Part shown: in pieces, positions 8,768-18,353 of the stretch
Layout: each line of letters opens with the position of its first letter
How positions within the stretch are numbered: the stretch's first letter is position 1
Assembly (NCBI RefSeq): GCF_964026735.1
Contig: NZ_OZ034692.1
Location: 124,001 to 188,000 of the forward strand
Source of the DNA: Wolbachia endosymbiont (group E) of Neria commutata
Lineage (GTDB): Bacteria > Pseudomonadota > Alphaproteobacteria > Rickettsiales > Anaplasmataceae
Reading direction: 5' to 3'
Length of the DNA: 64,000 nucleotides
The notes under the pieces: model-generated
Seen by the model: the letters and a program-made list of their open reading frames with translations, nothing else
Told to the model about the DNA's origin: nothing
Database searches by the model: none
Translations under genes and position numbers: made by a program

Positions 8768-8845
8768 ATCTCCCCCTAAAAAATTAATTAAATAAAAGCC
8801 TACATTGACTTTTACATGACTAATTTTCTTGAAAAATAAGAATTG

Positions 8846-9127
8846 TTAGCTTTGATAAGAATCTTTTCTGTGTTCAATTGAAGTGATTACTACTGTATGT
8901 GCTGGAGCGTCTATGTAGTAAAGTATACGATAAGTACTTACCCTTAAACTGTACTGTCCACTTAAATCATGGCGCAAAGGTTTTCCAAGTCCTATTGGCT
9001 CAACCGTAAGACGTTCCATTATTGCCTTCTCAATAATTGACTTTATCTTTTTTGGAAGTGCTGGAATATCTTTTTTTATAACAGATTCTGAGTAATCTAT
9101 ATTATATAGCCTAATCCCAGAAGGCAT
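8846..9127 (-). CDS. RelE/ParE-type toxin of a prophage toxin-antitoxin pair
   Basis: The 93-residue protein fits the RelE fold: YSESVIKKDIPALPKKIKSIIEKAI helices, then PIGLGKPLRHDLSGQYSLRVSTYRILYYI and a last strand VVITSIEHRKDSY. The RVSTYRILYYI strand and the C-terminal HRKDxY are the usual active-site region of RelE mRNA interferases. It follows the antitoxin gene with a 17-base overlap. Such pairs are known between tube and E in WO tail modules. The frame is intact, so stabilisation of the otherwise decaying prophage is conceivable but not shown. Confidence 0.8.
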   Translation of the reverse strand: MPSGIRLYNIDYSESVIKKDIPALPKKIKSIIEKAIMERLTVEPIGLGKPLRHDLSGQYSLRVSTYRILYYIDAPAHTVVITSIEHRKDSYQS

Positions 9128-9320
9128 CTTGATGTCTTATTCTCTTCTCTTTATAGCGTTCACCAGCAATTTTAGATAATTCTATATCCTCAATTTCCTC
9201 TTCCATTAATTCAGCCAATAACTTTAAAACAGATTTATTCTGAGATTGTGCAACACTGACAAGCAAATTAACTAATTGTTCTTCAGAATTTTCATGAACT
9301 TTAGTATTCATATTAGCCAT
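9111..9320 (-). CDS. RelB-type antitoxin
   Basis: A 69-residue acidic protein directly upstream of and overlapping the RelE-like gene. The N-terminal part (NSEEQLVNLLVSVAQSQNKS) could dimerise and bind DNA, and the C-terminal helix (EEEIEDIELSKIAGERYKEKR) is the usual toxin-binding part of RelB-like antitoxins. A second Met (9311) could also start it. Identification rests mainly on the pairing with the toxin. Confidence 0.7.
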   Translation of the reverse strand: MANMNTKVHENSEEQLVNLLVSVAQSQNKSVLKLLAELMEEEIEDIELSKIAGERYKEKRIRHQDAFWD

Positions 9321-9380
9321 ATACTACTCCAGTAAGTAATTGTTACATTTTAACACTTCTTTGTTGTTTTGTCAACTATG

Positions 9381-9887
9381 TCATATTCCGAGCACAGTTT
9401 GGAGTAGTGCCATCTGATCAATACCATTTATCTTTCGAATCATATTTTCAGTATCGATCTCGATAAGCTCTTTGTCACCAATGGTAAGTTTATAGTAATG
9501 AGCAGCTAAGGAACATTTTAGGGTTGCTTTTTCAGCTGGCTTCCAACTACCAAAGTCAAACTCTTTAAAAATGCCTCTTAAGTTTATGATCACTGCTTCA
9601 ATATTATTGATACCACTTCCTTGTAATCCGTCTCTGAGTTTCAGAGCTACTGAATTTCCATCTATTAAGCCGAAAAGCCTAAATAGCTCCGTATCGTATT
9701 CAGAAAAAGTAAAATCTGCTTCTAATTTCTCCATTCCCATGTCAATGCTAATGGGTATGTCCATGCCGCCAGCTCGATATTCCTCTGTTTTAATAGTTAA
9801 TTTGGGAAGAGTTATTTCGTCAATTTTTCCAGCATAACCTCGACCATCAACAAAGACATTAAAGTTCTTTAGGATTTTTGGTAGCAT
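9381..9887 (-). CDS. Phage major tail tube protein (FII)
   Basis: The 168-residue protein fits the P2 gpFII tube family: MLPKILKNFNVFVDGRGYAGKIDEITLPKL at the N-terminus, AGGMDIPISIDMGMEKLEADF, then a C-terminal WKPAEKATLKCSLAAHYYKL segment before a final KLTIGDKELIEID strand. Tube subunits form the inner channel inside the contractile sheath. Gene follows the sheath in the expected order. Intact. Confidence 0.9.
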   Translation of the reverse strand: MLPKILKNFNVFVDGRGYAGKIDEITLPKLTIKTEEYRAGGMDIPISIDMGMEKLEADFTFSEYDTELFRLFGLIDGNSVALKLRDGLQGSGINNIEAVIINLRGIFKEFDFGSWKPAEKATLKCSLAAHYYKLTIGDKELIEIDTENMIRKINGIDQMALLQTVLGI

Positions 9888-9927
9888 ATTTTTCTCCGAT
9901 TTTAATATTAAGAATTTTATTTAAAAG

Positions 9928-10860
9928 TCACTTGTAAAGTATTGTATTATTTATTAAATGAGATCTGAAGGTAATCTGCTCAGCAGGATATAGTGGTGTA
10001 AACTCAAAATCAAAATATACCTTTCCGCTTGCAATGTTTGACGGAGTGTTTAGTTCTGGAGTCGCATAGCATTTGCCGCTCAAAATTGCTCCTTGTGCCT
10101 TTAAATGAGCAAAATAAGAGTTAACACTTTCAATGACATCATCCATATATGTTTTGGTAATATTGCGATCCACTGCCCAGAGATGCGCTCGAAGAAGGCT
10201 ATCGTTAATAAGGTCTGCAGTACGCCTTACGGGTAGAAAAGCCCATTTATCATCGCTTGAGCAAGTCCTATTTCCCATAGTCTGTAGCCCTTTTGATGAA
10301 TAATTGTTGCAACTTCATTTTCATTTAAAAGATTAGCACGGCAATTTGCATCACCCAACGTAAAATCAACAGGTCTGCTAGTACCAACAATACCATTAAT
10401 CTCTTGATTCGATGGCGACCACCAGAACCCATGTTCATTATCTATTTTGGCAATTAACCCTGCAACAAATGGACTCGCAGGTAAAATCTCTTCTCCTTTT
10501 TCAGTAAACACTTTTACCCAAGGGTCAACTACATAAACACGACAACTACCGATACTTTTTCTCCACTTTATTGCTTCTTCATCATTGGTATTTGTGCCAT
10601 CTGCAACTATGATAGCTCTTAATTTTTCTGCTACCGGGATTAATGCTGCAACTATTGGATTTTTAGACTTTTCTTCTTTTGACTCTGTTTCAGGCAACTG
10701 ATGAGTAAATCCTGGAGCAATAAGGATTCTTGGGGCAACATGTATTATACTCTCACTGCTGAGGAAAGCCTCTATCCCATGATATTCGCCAGTTTCTTCA
10801 TCGACCCCACCAATAACGTTTCTAAGTGTTTCACTTTCTTTGAGCTTTGGATCAACATTA
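9928..10860 (-). pseudogene. Phage tail sheath protein (FI), 5'-truncated by an IS and frameshifted
   Basis: Contractile sheath protein. The visible part starts within the N-terminal third (DPKLKESETLRNVIGGVDEETGE) immediately at the IS5-type end and runs through PRILIAPGFTHQLPE, RVYVVDPWVKVF, ASPFVAGLIAKID-xxxGFWWSPSN and NEVATIIHQKGYRLW. Near 10273 one G is missing from a G run, so the expected WGNRTCSSDDKWAFLPVRRTADLI is in another frame; that frame continues to the natural end ITFRSHLINNTILYK at 9928. The first roughly 90 residues are absent because the IS sits there and what follows beyond the IS is a different phage gene. Confidence 0.9.
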
Positions 10861-11840
10861 GACCCCCTGCGAAACAACGTGAAGCAAGTTGCTGATAAAA
10901 TCTGGTAAGAAATCCCCAGCCCAAAAATTATTAAAAACTATGCCTCAAATTCACAATTCCTGCTATAATATTAAATCTCATGTTGTATTTCTTCTGAAAA
11001 TTGCGGTAAACATTTGACATTATTTTGAAGATTTTTATCTCGCGAATCTTATTTTCCACACGCATCCTGAACGATGCCAGCTTCCGATTATGCTCCTTTT
11101 GCTCCTCCGTTAGTGGCTTTTTACGGTGTTTTTTGTACGGAATCACAACGTTTTTCTGCAGTTTTTGCCAACCTTGATACCCAGAATCGGCATATTTTAT
11201 GCTATCTTTGGCCAACAATTTTTCCTGTTTCCTTATGCGAAAATCATGCATTCGACCTCTATACGACTTCGAAATCGACAGAATTTGCCCATTTCCCTCG
11301 ATCACAATTTCGGTTTTTATTGTGGTTGCTTTCTTTTTTCCGGAATAACTTTTCTTACGTTTTTTGCTGTCTTTCGGCCGCTGTATCGGTTGCTCCGTGA
11401 CGTCTGCTAAAATTTTTAAAATCCTTTCTGGCGTCAGCGTTCTATCCTTTTTTATAGTAATTTTTTTGGCCAATAATGGCTACATTTTCTTAAAAAGTCG
11501 GCAAATATTTGAGTTGTGCAAATTAAACAAAAACCCTAAAAATGGATGCGTTATGTACGTTCTGTAATAAATTAGAACACATAAAATCCTGTCTTCTAGC
11601 TCCTCAACATGCGATTTTCTTCCGTGACATTTCTTTTTCGCCTCCATTTTTTCCCACTCTGGACGCACTTTTGCCACAATTTTTTCAAATTCAGATGTTG
11701 TGAGCCCTGTCAATTGTCTAAAAATATATGGTGTTCTTGCTATTTTTACGTAACTTATTGCCATCTTCCCTCTCCTAAAACTTTCATTTTACATGCTTTT
11801 TAGTCGTTTTTACCTACTTTCTACCTTTTCGCAGGGGGTC
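10861..11840 (-). mobile_element. IS5-type insertion sequence, full length 980 bp (copy 1)
   Basis: Ends are GACCCCCTGCGAAA inverted repeats at 10861 and 11840, flanked by TA on both sides (10859-10860 and 11841-11842), a 2-bp target duplication typical of the IS427-like group of IS5. The length equals the copy at 55861-56840 exactly. It separates the truncated sheath gene from replication-gene fragments, so it marks a deletion joint rather than a simple insertion. Confidence 0.85.
10931..11764 (-). pseudogene. IS5-type transposase with an in-frame amber codon
   Basis: A DDE transposase of about 277 codons. The first part (MAISYVKIARTPYIF to RLFKKM) ends at a TAG at 11480-11482; the frame then continues unbroken as PLLAKKITIKKDRT to the stop at 10931. 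DDE signatures: DVTEQPIQRPK (first Asp), YADSGYQGWQKL (second Asp) and RMRVENKIREIKI (Glu). The copy at 25.3 kb has GAG at the TAG position, so this is a nonsense change, not a frameshift. Restart at TTG 11473 would give a 180-residue piece lacking the N-terminal DNA-binding part. Confidence 0.85.
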
Positions 11841-11912
11841 TAGTGGACCTTTCGGTATTAAGCCGCTTTGAGGCTTAGCAGTATTCAAATCAGTGGAAAA
11901 ATCTTGTAGCAT
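11841..11912 (-). pseudogene. 5' remnant of a WO phage gene of unknown function
   Basis: Twenty-four codons starting ATG at 11912 (MLQDFSTDLNTAKPQSGLIP) run into the IS5-type end, where the gene is cut. A G6 run about 10 bases upstream could serve as a strong ribosome site. It lies just downstream of the RepA-like fragment, so it is probably the next gene of the phage replication module. Function not recognised. Confidence 0.45.
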
Positions 11913-11960
11913 AAATAACCCCCCATAGGTTAATTTTTAAATTAAAAAAAATATTGAAAA

Positions 11961-12161
11961 TTAGCTATTCCATTGATCAACAAGATGCCAACGGCCATCC
12001 ACTTTATCCACTAGCTTACTTGGAACACGCTCACCATTACGAAGTTCAAATACTATCTGACGTACACTGCTTTCTTCATCGTGAGCAAACATTACCATTC
12101 CAGTGCTGTAAAATCCTCGCAAAGATCCAGCGCCACTTAAACCTTGAAAAGGATCTTCTTC
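11961..12161 (-). pseudogene. 3' fragment of a RepA-like helicase/AAA ATPase gene
   Basis: The reading frame EDPFQGLSGAGSLRGFYSTG, MVMFAHDEESSVRQIVFELRNG, VPSKLVDKVDGRWHLVDQWNS ends with a stop at 11961. The SLRGFYSTGMVMF / FELRNG / LVDKVDGRW pattern is the C-terminus of phage/plasmid RepA-family hexameric helicases as I recall them. The upstream part is cut at the IS630 left end (12162). It shows that phage replication genes once lay here. Confidence 0.5.
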
Positions 12162-12163
12162 TA

Positions 12164-13092
12164 TAGTACTTTCTAATACAAGTGATAAACTTCCATAATC
12201 GCCTTACCAACCAAAAGGTGTAGATTATCCTGCTGATGCATGCGAGTCCTGAGCCAGCTTTTAATCGTATGCCAGCAATGCTCAATTGGATTCAGATCTG
12301 GTGAGTACGTAGGAAGATAGAGCAAATAGCAACCTATAGATTCTATTAATTCCCTTGTTTTAGCGGTTTTATGAAAAGCAGCATTATCCATAATTATAGT
12401 TGTACCAACAGGCAACTTTGGTAGCAATATTTGCTCCAGCTACGCATTGAATACATCCTTATCGCACCCTCCAGTGAAGGTCATGGGCGCAATAAAATTT
12501 TTCTTAATCCACCCACCTGTCATACTGATTCTCTCGCGTTTTTTGCCCGTAATGTCTGCATAAATTTTCTCCCCCTCGTGGAGCTCTTCCATATTCTGGG
12601 TATAGCCTATTATCGACTCCTGCTTCATCTATATACACAATGCTTTCATGGTCTATTTTGGCAACTTTTTCGACAAATTTTTGCCTATCTTCGTGGTTCC
12701 GCTCTCGGTAAAGCGTGGTCTTTTTTTTCTTGTGATTTTAACTGCTTCAGCCTATACCAGATCGAATTTATCCCAAATCCTAGGTTTTGTTTCATCTCCA
12801 TTAGCGTCTGATCTGGGTGTTTTTTAACATACTCTTTCAGCATTTTTGGATCTATTTTTCTTATAAAACCACTCATTTTTGCTGGTTTTAAGCTCTCACC
12901 TGCAGCCTTCTTTTTTAGCCATCTGTATAACGTTGCTATTCCTATCTCCAAAAGTTCTGCAACCTCTTCCTTTGGCTTTCCTTTTTTAACCAAAGATACT
13001 GCTTTCTCTCTTAAATCAACACTGTATACCATCACTTTTCCTACATGCCTAAATGGTCATTATACAGTTATCATTTGCTTTGGAAAGTACTA
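12164..13092 (-). mobile_element. IS630-family insertion sequence, about 929 bp
   Basis: Imperfect inverted repeats of about 25 bp begin TAGTACTTTC at both ends, flanked by TA (12162-12163 and 13093-13094), the standard IS630 target. Left flank is the RepA-like gene, right flank is the middle of an IS5-type element, so the two sides do not belong together: recombination between two IS630 copies or a deletion has occurred. Confidence 0.8.
12173..13035 (-). pseudogene. IS630 transposase broken in three frames
   Basis: N-terminal helix-turn-helix part (MVYSVDLREKAVSLVKKGKP to LKSQEKKDHALPRA) is in one frame (13035 to 12685), the middle (EKIYADITGKKRERISMTGGWIKKNF) in a second (to 12440) and the C-terminal DDE part (TTIIMDNAAFHKTAKTREL, LPTYSPDLNPIEHCWHTIKSWL) in a third (12427 to 12173). 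The second Asp (DNAAFHK) and the Glu (NPIEHCW) are kept. At least two frameshifts make it inactive unless repaired. Confidence 0.85.
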
Positions 13093-13094
13093 TA

Positions 13095-13688
13095 TAAAAA
13101 AGGATAGAACGCTGACGCCAGAAAGGATTTTAAAAATTTTAGCAGACGTCACGGAGCAACCGATACAGCGGCCGAAAGACAGCAAAAAACGTAAGAAAAG
13201 TTATTCCGGAAAAAAGAAAGCAACCACAATAAAAACCGAAATTGTGATCGAGGGAAATGGGCAAATTCTGTCGATTTCGAAGTCGCATAGAGGTCGAATG
13301 CATGATTTTCGCATAAGGAAACAGGAAAAATTGTTGGCCAAAGATAGCATAAAATATGCCGATTCTGGGTATCAAGGTTGGCAAAAACTGCAGAAAAACG
13401 TTGTGATTCCGTACAAAAAACACCGTAAAAAGCCACTAACGGAGGAGCAAAAGGAGCATAATCGGAAGCTGGCATCGTTCAGGATGCGTGTGGAAAATAA
13501 GATTCGCGAGATAAAAATCTTCAAAATAATGTCAAATGTTTACCGCAATTTTCAGAAGAAATACAACATGAGATTTAATATTATAGCAGGAATTGTGAAT
13601 TTGAGGCATAGTTTTTAATAATTTTTAGGCTGGGGATTTCTTACCAGATTTTATCAGCAACTTGCTTCACGTTGTTTCGCAGGGGGTC
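13095..13688 (+). mobile_element. IS5-type element, 3' two thirds only (copy 2)
   Basis: Begins abruptly at the IS630 right end inside the transposase frame (KKDRTLTPERILKILADV) and runs to the natural stop and the GTTTCGCAGGGGGTC right end at 13688, followed by TA. The coding part (13097-13618) keeps all DDE residues but lacks the N-terminal third. Opposite in orientation to copy 1. Its right end cuts the giant effector gene. Confidence 0.85.
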
Positions 13689-16600
13689 TAAGGTTAATCA
13701 CATCAATTCCTGATCTACCAAACACTCCGTACTGCTGAGATTCTTTATCTTTTATAACCCCAAGAACTTGATAATCTGTACGTGACTCAGAGATGCTTAT
13801 ATACCAAGCCTCATCTCCTGCGATATCTTTGAATGCTTCTTTTTCTGCATTCAAACGGAATGATTTGATCTGAGCAGAAGCCTCTTTTGACTCTGACTCT
13901 TCAATTATTGGCACGATATTACTACCATGCTTATCAATTAAATGAAACTTAGGTTTATCTTCGTTTAGATAATTTCTAACCTCTAACACAAATGTTTTAT
14001 TTTGACCAAGCGGTATCTCAAAAGATAAAGTATTACTACTTCTAGAATAAATAATTCTACAGTCTTTCAGCAATGCAGTTTCTGGAAATACTAAAGTGCC
14101 ATTTCCACTTACATCAATCTCTGAACGCCCAACAGATTCAAGTATATTGCTTGGCTTTATATAGAAAACATAATTACCATCACCACCTGTGGCTTTTGTA
14201 TATGGCCAAATTACTGCTTTTTTGCAGTTCATTAGAAAGTCTTTTTCATCACTTTCATAACCTCCTTCGCTATTGATAAACATTTCCTCATTGTTTTTAC
14301 AATCAATGTACTCTTGTCTGTCTTTTGACCCAATAACACCGTTAATTTTTGTAGCAGAAAACACTTTTTTTACAAATTCTCCCGGGGCTTCCTTATAAAG
14401 TAAGCTTGCAACACCATCCTCTTCTTCGTATAAAATACTCGGGCCATTTAAACCACTTAGGTCAAGCACATTGCTAGTATCACCACCATAAATTCGACCT
14501 GAAAAATCTTTATTCAGTAAATGAAATACATTTTGAGTACCATTGCCACCAAATATCTTTGCGTGTCCACCATGAACAAGAAAAGCACTTTTCCTCTCAT
14601 TATTTCCAACTACTGTTCCACTGTTTACATATCTTAGATCAAAAAGAATAGTCTGATTTTTATTGTGGTTAGCCATTTTTGCTCTATTAGCTATGACAAA
14701 TGCATTATAGAATGGATAGATTGCTTCAGGATTTTCACTATAATATGGAACTTTTGTTATACATTCATGCAAGACAAGAACAGCTCTATCCGATTCAGAT
14801 GGTAAGCATTCTGGGCGTAGCCCTTCTTGATATTCATATTCTTTACCTGACCATTGAGGCAAGCCAAGCATTTGAGCATTTGCAGGAATAGATCCAGAAA
14901 TTATAGAAGCTGTGCGCGCGAGCTTTGTAGTATCTGCATTTGTCTTATTCATCTTTATATTCGCATGACTTGGCAAGATATGGGGAACCTTAACTGTTAT
15001 ATCGCTACAGCTTTTATGAGAGTATAGATTACCTCTCCTATCAGAACCTGTACATCCCTTCCCATCTTCTATTTTTGCATGCCTAACAATTGTACCTGAA
15101 GTTTCAGTAATCATTCTACCAACGAGCTCACAATCCCATTGCCGTAGCAACCACATCAGTGCTATTCTCCAAACGCCTCCAAGCCTCTTCAGCCAATCGC
15201 TTAAAAACTTCTGTGTCAGCTGCAAGTTTTTGAACATCTTGTGGTATAGGTTGAAAAGCAACTGTGTGCCAAAAAATACGCCAATTTTCATCGCGCGTTA
15301 TGTCATATTTATCTTCATATGCTTTAATGTTACTAATACCACTATAAACTGCCTGGCCTACCATTAATGCAAACCCCACTACAGTTCCCGCTCCTGGCAT
15401 TGCAAGAAATGCAACTCCAGAAATAAATGAAACACTGCCAAAAGTTATGCCTGCTATATTATCTCTCTTTTCCTTCTCTGAACACGGCTCTTCTCCTTCT
15501 TCTTCACGCAAGCAATTTATGAGATTCTTTGCTGACTCTGCTACATCTGCAATATCAAAAACACTAGTTATTACCCCTGCCCCTCCTCTTAACTGCATAT
15601 TTAGGCAATCGAACGGTCTTAAATTTAACTACATTATTACCTAAGCTTTTTTCTACGCCACTAGACTTCATTCCATTGAACCTACCAAGAACAGGTGCAT
15701 CCCCTGCAATACTTCCAGCTGGATTTAAAACTTTTGTATTAAGTTTCAGCATTCCATTTTCAATTGGCTGAGACAAAAATGAAAATCCCATTTCCCCGGC
15801 ACTGAGCATACAATCTGTCGTTGAGATCGTTGCTGAGCCTTCTTGTTTTGCACAGGATACAAAAGTTTCATGAACACCTTGGAAAAACTGTATTCTACCT
15901 GCAGCAGTCATAAATCCTTGCTTTAACTTTGAATTTTCTGATTGTGAAACATCTTCAAATAAATCAAGAAATCGCCTTTCTTTTGGGTCTTTGAGTAGTT
16001 TATCTATCTCATATGGTTTTTGCTCAATATCAGCATCAGAACGCAATAAATCTCTAGCTTTTTCTGCCTGCCAAACCTCACGAGCGGAGCCGATAAAATC
16101 TATTTCATTTGCTCGTGTAAAACTTATCTGTTCTTGTGTTGGCAATTCTCTTAGCCTTTCTATATATTCATTTGCATTTAATCTACAAGAAATTGCCGCT
16201 CTTTTTTCTCTTCCTCCCCCAGATGGACCGCATCCGCTAGTCTTGAATCTCTCAATTGCCCGAATTTCAGTATCAAGTTTATTTTTACTGCCTAAGTGCT
16301 CCAAGACGTTGGTAAATCTATTTCGAATCTCTTGTATTTTGGTAGTAATGTCAGCAACCTGATCACCTAGTGCTAATTGATCCTTTAGTTTATTTGTTTC
16401 ATTAAGTAAAAGAGTTGTAACTATGCTTACTATTTTACCTTTTTTGTTCGCATAATCTAGATTTCGTAAATTTTCTAAAATTCTATCTATTTCCTCAGTT
16501 TTAAGAGAATCAATTTCTCCGCTTTCAAGGTCTTGAAGGCGCTGATTTATGAATTTTCCAGTTGCATTTTCAAGTAAAATTTCTACTACCTCTTTGTACT

Positions 16601-18281
16601 CTCCATCTCTATTAATATTAGCCATAAGACTAAGGATTCCTTTATCGCTGATGAATTTTTCTGCGATTTTTCTTTTCTCTTCTTTATTATTAACCTCATC
16701 GCCACTAATCTTATAATCAAGATATTTCTTCCATAAATTATATTCACCTTTGTCTATCATGTGATCAAATATATTAGATCCAGAAGAATCTGTTAATTGA
16801 AGAAACTTAGATAAATCTTTGAGTAGTAACTTATTGTAATTGCTAGGTTTTTCATATCCAGAAGTATAAAAAGCATCACTTTTCCTCTTTAACGCTTCAA
16901 ATGTATGATTAATTAATTTATTAAAAATATTTTCTTTAATTTCTGATACAGCATCACTGAGCATCGTTAAAAATAATGCATTATGCCCCCCGTGCAAGGT
17001 TCGTCTGATTGGGTCAGCACCACTATCCAAAAGCAACCTGACTTCTGCTTCCTTTCCAAGATAACATGCCAGCATTAGAGGAGTAATATTTTGTTGTGAA
17101 TCATATTCAGAAAATTTCCATTTTTTATCACTCATAAGTTCAAGTGAATAACTAGGTAGATCAATAGCCTTAACACTCAGACTTGATAGTAAAACGCTAA
17201 GGTCCTGACTACTATACACTGCTTGAAATAGTTTAGTCACTGCAATATATTCTTGCTTCAATCCAAAAGCTTTAGCCATTTCACTTAGTAGTAGAATCAC
17301 CTTGTCGCTATAAACAACCTTATCTTCATCATAATGTCCTTTAGGCGTTTTCCAGTTATCTGTAGGGTGTAAATAAACAGGGGAGTAATCAACATTAGTG
17401 AAATAATTATTCCCGTAATCAAGTAGTAATTGCTGACCCGAAGAAATAGTCTCCTGTGCTGCTAATGAAATCTCCTGGATTTTATACTCAATAGTACGAA
17501 TATTTGCAGTACCAATTATTGCATAATTTACATATGCTGCCCAATTACGCAATTGAGAGGCATCTATCGTTATAAGTTCATTCAGATCAAAAAGATATGC
17601 ACTATTTTTTCTGTTCTTTTCTGCCTCTTCGCTACTCATGCGCTCTCCATCATAAATACCAAGAAAGCTGCCTGCTTTTATTTTCTCTCTAGCATATATT
17701 CCCCACTGATTCCTTCCAAGCGCACGAACCTCTGCAATAAAAACCCCTTTTTAGTTCCGAGCTTCAGGTGTAGAAATATACTCAATTCCCTGTAGCTTCA
17801 GAACCTCTTTTTTGAATTTTTCTAAGTCTTCTGGTAGATTATAACGTTTAGATTCTGGTGCATCTTCTGCCTAAATATTTTTAGGTGTTAACCTTAGATC
17901 ATCCGTTTCTATGTGTCTTGCAGGTACTGCTTGATCAGGTATTGATCTGAGAAATTCTAATGTTTCTTGTGTTAATTTATTTTCATTATTATATTTCTTG
18001 AAATTTTCGAATAGCTTATTTAGAGATTGTGTAATACCACTATTATTACTTACAACGCCTAAAGATATCAGCTTAGTTACTCCTTCTAATATACTAATAA
18101 GTCTATAAGAATTTAGTCTGAATCTTGATAACCTATTAAGTATTTTAGAAATGTTATCATCAAAAGCGCTCTTAAGCTCTCTCTTGTCATCATCACTCAG
18201 ATTCAACTTCTGTATGCTTTCAGCAAGATTTTTAATACTAACTGCAGTCCAAAGATTTTCTTCTGAAAAGTATCTGGGAGA
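13689..18281 (-). pseudogene. Giant effector-like gene: SET-like, ankyrin, furin-like site, TcdA/TcdB-like region
   Basis: One decayed gene of about 1,530 codons, missing both ends: it enters from the group II intron at 18281 and is cut by the IS5-type end at 13689. In order: helical part (DDDKRELKSAFDDNISKIL); in-frame TAG at 17871-17873 and TAA at 17751-17753; a SET-like domain (17750-17440: WGIYAREKIKAGSFLGIYDGE, ITIDA, NWAAYVNY, LLLDYGNNYF); an ankyrin unit (NITPLMLACYLGKEAEVRLL, about 17030-17100); long helical region; REKR near 16200; frameshift near 15600; a hydrophobic region (ITFGSVSFISGVAFLAMPGA); frameshift near 15130; then glycine-rich beta repeats (GTVVGNN, IFGGNGTQNVFHLL, GRIYGGDTSNVLDLSG). 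The last two parts resemble the TcdA/TcdB pore-forming/translocation region. Large multi-domain proteins of this kind belong to the WO eukaryotic association module. Domain calls are by eye. Confidence 0.6.
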
Positions 18282-18316
18282 GTAGACCGGTGGAACTTCC
18301 CCACCAGTCTCTCGCA

Positions 18317-18350
18317 GAACTGTGCATGAACCTCGCGACTCACACAGCTC
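18317..18350 (-). ncRNA. Group II intron domain V
   Basis: A 34-base hairpin starting GAGC and ending GTTC, with the AGC catalytic triad region at its base, a GCGA-type tetraloop region and the two-base bulge position, as in bacterial group II introns. It lies 4 bases downstream of the reverse transcriptase stop region, just before the domain VI hairpin. Confidence 0.75.
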
Positions 18351-18353
18351 CCA

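Noticed and set aside
11074-11400. Plus-strand frames over IS5-type copies (also at 13139-13475, 25500-25954, 56291-56627)
   Set aside because: They are antisense images of the transposase gene, repeat identically at every copy and show no protein family.
11480-11764. Programmed frameshift between two IS5-type ORFs
   Set aside because: Both parts are in the same frame and are separated only by TAG; the copy at 25.3 kb reads through with GAG.
13689-18281. Cytoplasmic-incompatibility (cifA/cifB) genes
   Set aside because: No OTU, Ulp1 or nuclease-type Cif signature was seen; the SET-ankyrin-Tcd-like order does not fit.
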